Shown here one piece after another: positions 48,068 through 62,439 of a stretch of 64,000 bases of DNA. Under the pieces are notes generated by a model. The model ran no database searches, was not told the DNA's origin, and saw only the letters and a program-made list of their open reading frames with translations. Position numbers and translations under genes: made by a program. Numbering within the stretch: the stretch's first letter is position 1; each line of letters begins with the position of its first letter. The stretch comes from Vesta saturnalis. Lineage: Eukaryota; Arthropoda; Insecta; Coleoptera; Lampyridae. The stretch is from NCBI GenBank assembly GCA_036346205.1, contig JARFJB010001987.1, forward strand, positions 678,501 through 742,500, written 5' to 3'.

Positions 48068-51000
48068 CAAGGGCGTCGACAGGGGGGGGAGCAGGAGGGG
48101 GCCATGGCCCCCCTGGCGAACTCTAGTAAACTCGCGGCTCGTTCTGTTTTTGGACTATAAATTTAAAAACTTGATATATGTACGTACACCCGTAGTCAAT
48201 TAATTGAAAATCCAATGTTGTAAGAATTTTAGCTTTGTAATAATAGCAGATTTTTTGAACTGCTTATAAAGTCTACTTTCGACAAAACAAAATGTATTTA
48301 CAATTTACATTTCTGTTAGACGCAAAATGTAAATAATTCTTTGAACTTGTACAAATTATAATGTAGTGTATTCAAAGTATCTACACAAAAAAAACAAAAA
48401 TTAAATTAAAACTTTTGTGCTATTTACGGTTTTATATTCTTTAATAAATAATTGCGTACGGTACTGTTTCTATGTCTTATCTGTACTGCTACTTCAGCGT
48501 GTTTCGTTACATTTCGTCACGAATTCACGATTACGATCCGTAGTTCTGTACGATTCATCATCCATCGCTTATAAGTGGCTAGATACTGAATACTGTCGGT
48601 TTAGTAAATGGAAGTACGTAACTAAATATGTAGTACTGATTACTCAATAACTGAATAGTGAACTGCATGTACAGTTACTGGCGCAGGCGTACAGTTTTCA
48701 ATTATTTTCCATACAAATTATCCCATCATTAGCGACACTAGTTCTTATTTCATTTGGAGATATACGAGTGTGGAGTTTGTAATAGTTGGTTTGGCATAAA
48801 GCGTTAGTGGTCTTAAGCTTAAGCAGAGTATTTACCTTTATGATTTGTTCCGTACCATGAACCTAGAAGTGCCGAAGTGGTGTCAGTGTGAATACGTTAT
48901 TTTATTTCCATTAATCTTCCAAAACGAATCCGAATTCTAAGGTACTGTTATTTTTAAATAATTTGATTGATGATATTCTTTTAGAAATCAAGCTGGGCAT
49001 TAGACAATATTTGACAAAGAAACCTAGACTGGATAAAAATTTTAGTGCAGCATATGAAGATAAGAACGAATCTGAAGTTGCAAATTCATCAAATTCACTC
49101 GCCGAACTACATGCAGAGCCAGTTTCGGCAACGTCACCAGCTGTTTCCGGACATTTGTCATCTCATTTTCCTTCTCCGCTCAGTAAAACTACTAATCGAT
49201 TAGATATAGGCATATATGTATCAGAAAGACAGATTCCTGACGAAATTAAGTTCATGTTGATTACGAATCTATGGTGCCCTTCTTTTAGTTATGATTTCAA
49301 AGCAGACATAGAAACAGGAAAACGTGCCTTTTCTAAACATTGGCTTACAACATACAGTTCTTGGCTGGCCTATTCTGAGAAACTCAAAGGTGCATTTTGT
49401 CGACATTGTGTAGTCTTCAAATCAAATGTTGATAGAGGTAATCAGGGCGCCTTCATAACCACACAATTCAAAAGATATAAACATTTTGTAGAACAAATGC
49501 AAGTCCACGTCAAATCATCATGGCACATAAAATCGATAGAGAGATCTCAACGATTTGTTAATATTATGACCAATAAAGAAAAAGCTGCTGATGTGCTGTT
49601 AGATGAAGCAAAAAATGCACAAATTGAAAAGAATAGAAACATTTTGAAAGCAATAGTATCAACTGTTTGTTTTTGTGGAACTCGTGAAATTGCCTTAAGG
49701 GGTAAGAAGGCGTCAGAAGGAAATTTCATAGATTTTCTGCAATTAAGAATTGAAAGTGGTGATAATATTCTCTTGAATCACTTCAAAACGTGCCCAAAAA
49801 ACGCCAAGTACATATCTGTACTAACACAAAACGAAATAATTGAACTTTGTGGAGAAAACATACAGAATAAAATAATTCAGGATGTAAAACGAGCAAAATA
49901 TTTTGCAATTCTTGCTGATGAGACAGCCGGTATGGCTGGAACAGAGCCAATGTCTGTGGGAGTTCGCTACGTGAATTTAGATTTAGGCAAAATTTGTGAA
50001 GAATCACTTGGATTCATACCACTTCAAGAGCTTGACGCAAATTCTTTGGCAGAGAAAATTTTAGGTTTTATATCAGAATTAGGCTTAGACCCAGCAGGTT
50101 TGATAGGGCAAGGCTACGACGGATGTTCTGCTATGGCAGAAAAAGAAAATGGTGTTAAAGCCGAATTCGTGAACATTATCCAAATGCATTATTCTTCCAC
50201 TGTGCTTCCCATAAACTGAATCTTGTTATTAATGATTTAAATGATGGAGATATACGTAACGCAACAGGCTGAATAAAATCTGTGATAAATTTTTTCCGAG
50301 AAAGTACACTGAGAAGAAGTAAATTATTGAATCTTCCTTTGCTATCTGAAACCCAGTGGTCAGAAAAATATAAATCTATTGGAATTTTTTCAATGCATTT
50401 TAAAGATATAATGGAAGGTCTAGATAATATATCTAAAACAGGCAATAATTCAGCTACACGATCCAAAGCAACACAACTGTACACAACCATGTCTTCAAGT
50501 AGTTTTCTCGTTTCACTCCAAGTAACTGCAACATATTCGGAAAAACTCGAGCCTGTAGTTAATATTCTTCAAGGTGTACAAATAAATCTCAGTGAAGTAA
50601 AAAAACATATATCTCTACTTCTGAAAATGTTTGAGGAACACCGCGAAAATGCAACTGAGTTTTTTCAGCCTATTTGGGTTAAAACAGAAGAATCGGACAC
50701 GAAATTAGACACCGAGATCACAATGCCTAGAAGACCTGGTAAGCAAGTTAATGGCCGAATTATAATGCGGTTTGTGCTGAAGATTATTACAGAAGAAGCA
50801 TATTCATTCCTTATTTAGATTCTATTATACCGTCTATTAAATGCCGGTTCACTGAAGATACTACTCCAGCATATTCCCTTGGTAAACTTCATCCTAAGGT
50901 TTTAAATAAAATGCCCAAAGGAGAAATTTTAGAAATGTCAAAAATTATTGGGAATTTCTATAATTTTCTGCATTTTAGGAAAGAAATAGAAACATTGTCC

Positions 51001-51467
51001 TACTACTGCAAACAAAATAACAGTATTGAGGAAGCAAACTTTTTCGATCTACTGAAGCAAAGTAAGGACTTTTATCCCAGTATTCATACTGCAATTCAAG
51101 TATTCTTGACTCTTACATGCACTACTTGTACTGTAGAGCGTTCATTCAGTACGTTGAGGCGAACTAAGACATGGCTCCGCTCTACCATGTCCAACGATCG
51201 GCTAAACGGACTTTGCATGATGAGCCTTCATAAACAAAGACTTTTAGCAAACAAAACCGAATTTATTGAAGAAGTATGTGATAGGTTTGCGAAGAAGGGT
51301 TTTTTTTAATTTTTATTTCAATTTATATTAAAAACGTCTTTATTTGTTTTAATGTTTTTAAAATTTGTGTTCATTTTTTTTATATACACCTATATCGAAA
51401 TAATTGTAATTAAAAAATAACATAATTTTTTGACCCTCCCCTGGAAAAGTTTTTGGCGACGCCTTTG
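48068..51467 (+). mobile_element. hAT transposon with perfect 8-bp target duplication
   Basis: ATAGGGGG occurs at 48060-48067 and 51468-51475. Element tips are CAAGGGCGTCGAC and, reversed, CAAAGGCGTCGCC. Size 3400 bp. GGGGGCCATGGCCCCCC near 48096 is a subterminal palindrome. The transposase occupies the right two thirds. 8-bp duplication and short TIR are hAT hallmarks. Confidence 0.92.
48942..51309 (+). pseudogene. hAT transposase (TTF-type zinc finger, DUF4371, hAT dimerisation domain)
   Basis: Piece 1 (48963-50219, 418 codons) reads QIPDEIKFMLITNLWCP, FSKHWLTTYSSWLAYSEKL and GAFCRHCVVF (TTF zinc finger), then the catalytic core ILADETAGMAG with the first Asp and LIGQGYDGCSAM with the second. 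A frameshift near 50185 leads to CASHKLNLVINDL; a TGA at about 50270 precedes INFFRESTLRRSK. Another shift near 50790 leads to piece 3 ending TCTTCTVERSFSTLRRTKTW, the hAT dimerisation motif. No ATG opens piece 1: the frame goes from a stop at 48939 to TTG, so a spliced first exon is likely. Resembles P52rIPK-like hATs. Confidence 0.88.
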
Positions 51468-51475
51468 ATAGGGGG

Positions 51476-53720
51476 CTTTCCAATATGCAAACAAATTTTT
51501 TAAATTCTGACATACAGGTTGTTATTTTAAAGTAAATCACATTTTTTTTTATCAGGACCTGGAATCCAATTCTTATTTTTATGCCATTCAGTTCTATATT
51601 GGACAAATAATATATGAAGTGAATAGGAAAAAAAGATACAGTGTGGTTCGCAAGTTACAAAGAATTAATTAAAATGAGCAAAATGAATAAATCGCCCTGT
51701 TTTTTTTAATAAAGAAAATAAATCATTATGCTGGTTTAGCAAATTCTAAATTTTAAGTAACAGGTGCCATTTTGTATTAACTTAATTAACAAATTTATAT
51801 TCTATTTTCCAAGTTTTCCGCAAATAGTCATTGGAATTATTGATTTATCATTTTACCACATAGGTACTGAAATAATAGGCCATATTCTAATCGAATTCCA
51901 TTAACAAAGTGTGTTAAGAGTAGTAATTACCTTACATAATTTACGCGTAGCTTCAATAAGAAAGTAATACAATGATAGATGCATGCCAATTATCTTAAGA
52001 TACATCATTATTTTAAACATCACATTAGTCAAACTACTGTCATCCACATTGAAATAGAACTAAAAATTTGAATTATATAATCGATAATTATATTTTGTAA
52101 TAACTCTTCATGGTTACCTATCTAATGAAATAAAAACCTTATCTTTTCCTAATGCTTCATTTTTTCTAACATTTCCTTAACTTTTTTTGACCTTTTCAAA
52201 TTACCGTTTATAATTGAGAAATGTCAGTTTTAACCGCACCCTTAATAGGTACTGGTTAAATGAGATGTTTTATAATACTAATTGTTAACATTAATCTATG
52301 CCATAATGTAGACTTTCATTAAGTTTACCTAACATATATTAATTGGTGAAAATGTCAACGTTAATTAGTACAATCCAAGTTAAGCTAAACTTCAATTATT
52401 TAGTGTAAGTTAACTATAATTATTAATACTTGACATTACATTACGATTGCATCTCTAAATCAATCTTGTAACAAAATTAAAACACACACATTTTCATATT
52501 TTTGGGTGACATCAAGCCAAGAAAGTGTAAATCATCGACGCATCATTAATAAATTTATTTTAATTAATTATGCGTCTACCGGAAATAAAATTCATTTAAA
52601 TCATTTTAAACGTTTTATTTTATTACAAATTTATCGTCCGTATAGAAATAAAACGTTTATGATTATCACGATTCACCAATTGATTTAATTGTGTATAATT
52701 CTGTTAATTAAATGCATGTAAATATTAAAAAAATTAGAATAACTTACTCGATTATTAATTAAAACACACACACAGAAGGACGCACAACGTTTAAAATCAC
52801 TAATGAATACGAACATAAACCGAAGACGCCGGTTATACCTACACTAGAAGATGTACATCTGAAGAAGCTACGGTTTGTAGTTAACTAGAAGATCTTGCCG
52901 TGTACCCAAACAATTCACTCTCACCCGTAAGAAGTTTCCCCATCAAAAAAAAGACGACCTTTCACAATGCTCACACGCATACCTTCTTTTACAAAAGGCC
53001 ACAGTTGCAGTGAAAATTTGTTTAAATTGCTAAAGTTCACAAGTCAACCTATAATTTTGGTGGACTGATTATTTAAACAAGAAAAAAAGGATGAGAATGT
53101 GGTTAATAAAAATCGTTTATAAATCAAATGTCTCAATAATGTGATCAAAGTAACCTTTATAGTGTGATTGATCATTATAAGTACTGTCATTACTATTTAA
53201 ACAAATTTATATGAATTTTACATAAATAAAAGTTGGATGAGTATTTCACACGAATTTTCTAATTAATTGAAGAAATCTGTGTATAAAGTGAAACACTTCC
53301 TTCCACATTCACTTGTTTCTACATGAATAATTGCATAATTTTATGTTATTGTCTTTTTTTTGGGAAGTACTAATTAATTAATTAAAATTTCAGGCGAAAT
53401 TTTTTTTTGATTTATTATTTAATTCTTTTTTGTACGCCCTTTTTTAATTATTATTTTGTTACTAACATTATTTATGAACGTATTTACACAAGAGTAGAAG
53501 GGTTTCGGTCATGTAAACAAAAATAGACGTTTATCGAAAATTACAAACTTTTTTTAAATAAATTTAGTCCGATAACTAATAAATAAAATTTTGTGCCAGT
53601 TGAATTGTCACAATTTTAAAATATTCATAAATAATTATGCATTCTTATTTAATCCAATATCCCCAAATTTTTTTTTAAGATAAAAATGTTTTTGTTAAGT
53701 ATCCTCTAAAGTCTAACGTT
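51476..53720. other. AT-rich tract without a recognised gene
   Basis: Both strands were read; only short frames. The stretch 52770-52990 is less AT-rich but shows no coding. Possible host intergenic or intronic DNA. Confidence 0.4.
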
Positions 53721-54143
53721 TACACAGTCTGATTGATTTTACGTGTCCAAGCATATAGATATTTTATGATAAAAGATAGAAAAAGTTTAGAAGCAAAAAT
53801 ACTCCACATTCAATTATTAATAATGCTACATATTCAGAAAATAATTTACATAAAAACAAAAGAGCATCGCAAGACAAATGATTTTTTAAATGGAACAGGC
53901 ATGATTTTTAATATCCTAAAAGAGATTTAAATTCTCTTTACAAAGGTACCAAATAAGTTATAATTATTTTGGCAATTATAGTCACAACATTTTTTTAAAG
54001 TTTGTTTCTTGTTATTCCTATAAATACGAACAAAACAAAAATTGGAACAGTAGTCTTGGGAAACAAATGAAAACAATTGTCAATATTATAGCATTGTTTG
54101 AGACAGTTAAATTATTGTTCAGTGCTCGCAATATTACCTGTCA

Positions 54144-54224
54144 CAATGCAAGCAAATAATAATTACACAAATGATGAAAAAATGGATATGTTAAGAGTTT
54201 TATTCGGTGCAATGATAATACGCT
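54144..54224 (+). pseudogene. DD41D transposase, 5' coding piece before the insertion
   Basis: ATG then ANNNYTNDEKMDMLRVLFGA, the N-terminal HTH start of DUF4817-type transposases. The frame is cut at TACGCT (54219-54224), the target of the Polinton-like insertion, and continues at 57630. Confidence 0.75.
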
Positions 54225-54539
54225 AGAAGTACACTTTTGTGACGTCATTTGACCTTGGGAATTTACCAGGGCCCTCCCACTGGAGCACCTTCCACTACTT
54301 TTTATTCGCTACGTGGAGGATCGTATTTTTCACCCTATGGTTTCTTTTCGGAGGCCTTTTTCAACCCCTAATTATTTTGTTTCTACTGCTCACGTGTGAG
54401 ACCGTATTTTCCACCCTCTGGTTTCTTTTCGAAGGCCCTTTTCAGAGAGAGAGGAGAACACGAGAAACAAGAAGAACACGAGAGACAAAAGACGGACGTT
54501 TAAACTAGTGGAATTGCCACACCTAATGGAATTCTTTTG

Positions 54540-54930
54540 CTAAGATAGATGTTGTGGGGCATGAAAGCTTTAGAAAATACGAAAATGTAAATTTCCTTCA
54601 ACAAGACATGGATAAAATTAACGAAGCTTCTATGTGAAAATTAAACGTATTATAAAGTCTAGAGACTGTAGGAAATTGGAGCGATTATCCGAGGGGACAT
54701 AATTAGTTATAATAGGTATTAAACCGATAACCACAAGAAATAAATTACATAACGTATTACATTTCGACGATCTGGATACGTTATGTATATTTAATTATTG
54801 GTTAGAACGAGAATTGGAAGAACCAAGTATAGATTTAAATTATAAAATGAAAATTAAATTGATGTACTAAAGCATACGCCTATTAGACATAAAGAGAGAA
54901 TTGTAATTTGTGTGTAAAAAATAAAAAACT
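54540..54930 (+). pseudogene. Unrecognised decayed coding region inside the Polinton-like element
   Basis: Frames joined across stops read DVVGHESFRKYENVNFLQQ, DMDKINEAS, then ITTRNKLHNVLHFDDLDTLC and FNYWLERELEEPSIDLNYKM. The wording looks protein-like (balanced, with conserved-looking Asp/Leu) but I do not recognise the family. Confidence 0.3.
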
Positions 54931-55134
54931 TGTTTATTTGATTTGATTTAAATTATATTGGAGGAATGGTTGTAAGTACTCAGCAATGTTCGGATAGGAT
55001 CGGTTATCTTCGGTATCGAGGAGGGGTCGCACTAACTATAGCACGGTTAATGCGATTCGTACCTATATGAAAACATCGCATCGCAAAATTTTACCTGTGT
55101 ATATAGTCTCCAGCGAGTAAGCATTATTATTATA

Positions 55135-55407
55135 ATGTATTCTCCTGTTTATGAACCAACATCAGAGGACATTAGAGATTTTAGGGATTTGTTAGTAAAC
55201 TACTACAATATAACTGTTCAAGCTGATGATGAAAACGATGAAGTGGATGAGATGAATGTATCTCACACTCATGATGATGATGATGATTCACAGAAGAAGA
55301 CCGATGAGTTAGAGGGAAAGGACGAATCTCAAGACCATGATGATAGTGACGAATTACAGTCGAAAAAGAAGAAGACTGATAACAATGTAATTAAATTAAA
55401 TAAATAA
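55135..55407 (+). CDS. 90-residue acidic ORF of unknown function
   Basis: Open from ATG to a double-stop-like TAAATAAATGA region. The first 32 residues (MYSPVYEPTSEDIRDFRDLL, ending in VNYYNI) look folded; the rest is strongly acidic (Asp/Glu/Ser, with a DDDDD run from GATGAT repeats) and ends with a KKKK-type basic patch, like a nuclear localisation signal. It could be the last exon of a larger protein. An AATAAA-like run (AAATAAATAAATGA) follows directly. No homolog recognised. Confidence 0.4.
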   Translation: MYSPVYEPTSEDIRDFRDLLVNYYNITVQADDENDEVDEMNVSHTHDDDDDSQKKTDELEGKDESQDHDDSDELQSKKKKTDNNVIKLNK

Positions 55408-55409
55408 AT

Positions 55410-57429
55410 GATGTATTGTTTTAAATATATTTTTTAAACGCTAAGTTTTCTTTCAATTTTTTATTAATAATCTTGTTTTCGGAATGGACTTTCGGGTTTG
55501 TTTATAATTTGTATATTTAAGAAGCCAGTTTCTATCAATCTTATTGGATTTAATACAAAAACAAAAGCGTTGGAAATTAAACGTGGCTTTCGTCTCTCCC
55601 ATCCCGCGTTTCTCTTATCCTTCCTTTCGTCTCTCACGTCTGTCGTGTCCGCTTGGCTGGAAGTTTGAGCTTGTTTGTGGCGCCATCTAGTGGTGTATGA
55701 GCTAACAAACGTTTTTCTGTAATAGAGATTGATCATAGCTCCACGTAGCTGTATATTTTCAAAACTACATACAGTTCCTAGGAACTTGCGCTCGGTCTTC
55801 GCCCTTGTCGCGGACCCTTGACAAAATTCTTAAAAGGTGTGAATAAAACATATAAGCAAGGCGTGTTTAAATTGCATGTTAACAAATAACATTCTGATGT
55901 ATACCAACCAGCTCTTAATTACACATTTATTTTAAAGTAATGAGTTGAATTATATTTGTTATTGCACTGTATACTGTACATAGGTGGTTGATCATTTTCA
56001 ATAACGACTAGGACGTTCGGTCGTGTTTCATAAAATCTAAGGTTTTTAAAAGACACAACCTTTTTTGATAGAGGTCATTTTCAGATACATCTTGAATTTA
56101 TTTATTTCGCTATTTAAATGGATATAATTAAAACATTCTTATGTATCTGGTTTGATTGATTGATTGTTTAAAGGTTGTTTCTCAAAACAAATTATGTTTT
56201 ACCAAAAGTTAAAATGCAATGATAAATTTTAGGCACCTTTTATATCAAAATGATCAGTAATAGAAATGTGATAATTTTAATGACAATCATGGTAATAAAA
56301 ATTTTAAAACTCTAATAAAAATAATATGGGAAAGTACACGGTCAATTTAAACTGTATGTTGCACGTAATTATTACATTCAAACTTAATTAATGCGTTTCA
56401 ATAAACAATTTGTGTGTCCGTAGGTACAATATAAATATTTTTCAAATCGCGTTGAAAAATTACTTTACTGATAGAGAACCAGTTATATATCAACTATGCA
56501 TAAGTAAAACATAGAAAGTGATTTAGTTTGATTAGACGAGTAACACAAAGCAGTGACCATCACTGTAAACCAATTCTCCAAAACGTTCTTTAAATACAGA
56601 GCTGGTAAGTGTGCTTTTAGCCTTTTATTTATTTATTTACTTGTACAGATTTTGAATTACAGTTATAAAACACATCTAGATACGTAACAAGTTTCTTTAA
56701 AAATCTTAAGGCGTACAATATACAAACATTTTAACGGTCGGATGGATATAAAACATATTTCAATGAATTAATGCAGTAAAACTATGTTTAATATTCGTTT
56801 AGAAAACAATATTGTAATAACTGTTATCTAATTAATTAACGTAATAAACAATTTTTGTTTCATTAGAGAATAACCTGAATGTCAATAATTTTTTTATAAC
56901 TCACTGAGCTTTTTTAATTATGACATTTACAATAAAAATAAGTGTTCTATAATTAAATTTTGTGTCATTCAAATTCTCCACATGATCAATCCCTAACACA
57001 AGTGCTGTCTTACAATAACCTCCTTATTAGAAATACAATGTATAAATAAATTTCTCGTATAGATAAAAGATCATCCGAACGTACCCAATAGAATATGACC
57101 ATTTTAAAACAATAGAATCGATAATTTTAATAATTATATCTTATTAGGGTAATTATGCAATTCCAACATTCTATGCTGTGCGTTTGACTAACCTCCAGGG
57201 TACTGCTCTTACTACAACCAAAATGATCTTAATTAGGGTTAAACTGGCCATCAAAAAGTAAACCTAAGACCAACTCAGGTCCAAGACCTAGCCCCAGCTC
57301 CAAGACCAAACCCACGTGAGCAAGTACAAAAAGTTGCTGTCAAAAGGCTCTAATTAGGTTGAAAATTCACAGAGTTGACCTCGAAAAGAAACCATAAGTG
57401 AAAAACGCATCCTACACGTGAGCGGCCAT
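55410..57429. other. Remaining interior of the Polinton-like element
   Basis: A 90-codon minus-strand frame at 55464-55736 (Arg/Lys/Thr-rich) shows no motif. Nothing else is recognised; composition is AT-rich and noncoding-like. Confidence 0.4.
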
Positions 57430-57629
57430 AAAAAAATGGAAAATACGGTCTCACACGTGAGCGAGTAAAACAAAATAATTAGGGGTTGAAAAGGGCCTGA
57501 AAAGAAACCATAGGGGTGAAAAATACAATCCTCACGTAGGCGAATAAAAAGTAGTGGGAATTAGTAGGAGGATCTGATAAATTCAAGGTCAAATAACTTC
57601 ACAAACAGTGTACTGTTACTACTTACGCT

Positions 57630-58560
57630 GGAAGAAAGTGCAATGTATTTAAATTTGTATCGAGCGCCGATAACCACATCCTCAATTTTTACTATACTGG
57701 AAGTAAATTTACGCAGAACTGGCGGTTTTAGTGCAAAACCAGTGCAGCAAAGACATCGACGTGTTATGGAAAATGATGAAATTGTTGTTTTGGCGTACTT
57801 GCGAGCGCATCCTCGGAATTCCATACGCGAAGCAATGGTTGATTTAGGATTAACCTACTACAAGATATTTTCAATACTTAAAAGGAACAAAATGAGGCCT
57901 TACAAAATTAAATTAGTACAAGGACTAAATGACGGAGACTAGCAACGGAGAATAACATTTTGTGAATGGCTGATTAATCACAGTCATTTAATTAATGTCA
58001 TAGTTTGAAGCGATGAGTCATGCTTTACAAGAAATGGTATATCCAATAGGAAAAACGGCCACTACTGGGATGACATAAATCCTAGACAATTACGACCATG
58101 CAGATATCAAAATAAATTTTTTGTTAACGTATGGCTCGGCGTTGTGAATGATTTTGTAATGAGTCCCTATTTTTATGAAGGAACTCTTACGGGTGGTAGG
58201 TACAGGAATTTCCTTACAAATGAATTTCATGACTTGCTGGATGACGTACCGGCGTGCTATGTGGTTTCAGCAAGATGGGGCACCTCCACATAATTCAAGA
58301 GTTGTTATAGGTGTTTTACATCAAATGTTTAGAAATAATTGGATAGCGAATGGTGGTCCAGTACCTTGGCCGACCAGGTCGCCTGATCTTTCGATTTTGG
58401 ATTTTTCGTTTAGATACGTTAAACAAAAAGTTTGTGTCACAGCTCGAAAACCTTGAGAATCTCAGAAATCGAATTACTGAAGTCTGCCGTCAAATAACTT
58501 CTTACATGTTACAAAAGGCACGCAGAAGGACACTTGAACGTCTCATCAATTCATGTTTTT
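57630..58560 (+). pseudogene. DD41D transposase, main piece after the insertion
   Basis: Reads AMYLNLYRAPITTSSIFTIL, RRTGGFSAKP, a linker with HPRNSIREAMVDLGLTYYKI and NKMRPYKIKLVQGLN; then a TAG near 57940. Later: SDESCFTRNG (D1), then after a shift near 58250 MWFQQDGAPPHNSRVV (D2) and RSPDLSILDFSF (D3), spacing 41. The C terminus is lost in frame shifts before the TIR. Same lineage as the elements at 8739, 31668, 34450 and 59031. Confidence 0.82.
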
Positions 58561-58909
58561 ACTTTTTTTATGTTAAAGCTTTTATTTGTTTCCCAAGACC
58601 ACTGTTCCAATTTTATTGTTTTGTTCGTATTTATAGGAATACAGAAAACAAACTTTAAAAAATGTTATGACTATAACTGCCAAAATAATAACTTATTTGA
58701 TACCATTGTAAAGAGAATTTAAACCTTTTTCAAAATATTAAAAAAAGCGTTTCATTTAAAAAAATCATTGTCTTGATGCTCTTTGTTTTTGTGTAATTTA
58801 TTTTCTGAATATTAGCATTATTAATAATTGAATGTAGTATTTTTGCTTCTTAAACTTTTTCTATCTTTTATGATAAAATATCTATATGCTTGGACACGTA
58901 AAATCAATC

Positions 58910-61652
<2,743 letters not shown>

Positions 61653-61655
61653 TAT

Positions 61656-62430
61656 AAAATATTTCAATGCGTTTCAATAAAATGTATCGTTATCAGGAGA
61701 AAACATATACGTAAAACCATAAATACTTAGTTATGGTATTATAATACTTATCTTTTTGGTTTTTTATACGGTATTTGTATATTTAAGTTATACAATCTAA
61801 ACGTTTCGATAACAATTAAAAATGTATAACTTAAATATACAAATGCACCATAAAAAGAAACCAAACAAAAATAAGTTATGGTGACAAATCATTAGGGAAA
61901 ACAGCAAACTTTGTTCTTTAAAGGTACTTTCTGTTTATGTTTATACATTTTGAATGCTTCCAAAACATCCAATTTATCTTTTTTATTACAAAAATATAAA
62001 AATGTAAGGTTTTGGAAAGTTATTAGGTGATTATTTACTATTAAATGTTTGGCATAATTTGATTTGGCTGTGTTATATATTTGTATTTGTTCTTTGTATC
62101 TAATATCAAGATTCCTAGGTGTTTGTGCAATATAAACAAAATTACAGTATATGCAGTTTAATTTATAAATACCCGACTACAAAATGTCGCTAGGTGAATC
62201 TTCGGCATTAAATAAACATTCAAGAACAAGACTACTTTAAACTTTTGGTTCTTTTGTAATGTGTGACTCTTTCTGATATTCTTTGTCGGTTCTGTGTTAA
62301 CTGGGTAAATGTTTTTGATAGACAATTTGTACTCTTGCTTTTAACGGAAGTGTCTTTTATGTTTGAAATGTAGCCATTTGCTTGTGCCATGACATTTCGT
62401 CATTGAAATTAATTTTATTTAATAGTAATA
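61656..62430 (-). pseudogene. Penelope-like copy F, GIY-YIG and 3' end
   Basis: Colinear with copies A (1750-2380) and D (37240-38011), for example the shared block GGTACTTTCTGTTTATGTTT and TAAATGTTTGGCATAATTTG. Provides the uninterrupted sequence across the site where the Sailor-like element sits in copy D. Hammerhead-like core at 61661-61703 on the minus strand (TTTCTCCTGATAACG, GAAACGCATTG). Frames are heavily broken. Confidence 0.65.
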
Positions 62431-62439
62431 GCGTTACTT

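Larger units (their letters stand above)
54225..57623. mobile_element. Polinton/Maverick-like element, probably internally deleted (6-bp TSD, AG...CT ends)
   Basis: TACGCT is duplicated at 54219-54224 and 57624-57629, and the host transposase frame resumes right after the second copy. Element ends are AG...CT. Inverted arms extend ~230 bp (54225-54455 and 57430-57623): GTACAC, TTATTTGACCTTG, ACTTTTTATTCG, GGTTTCTTTTC and AACCCCTAATTATTTTG. Arms include tandem blocks with TCACGTG(T/A)GA. The left arm has a TGACGTCA palindrome. 6-bp duplication with AG/CT ends is typical of Polintons. No polymerase, integrase or capsid gene is visible in the 2.9-kb interior. Confidence 0.55.

Noticed and set aside
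55464..55736. 90-codon basic minus-strand frame
   Set aside because: No motif, opposite to the surrounding elements; treated as chance.
54225..57623. Reading the 53.7-58.9 kb inverted structure as one element with very long TIRs
   Set aside because: The inner and outer inverted repeats belong to different elements: the inner pair is bounded by a 6-bp duplication and splits the transposase frame.
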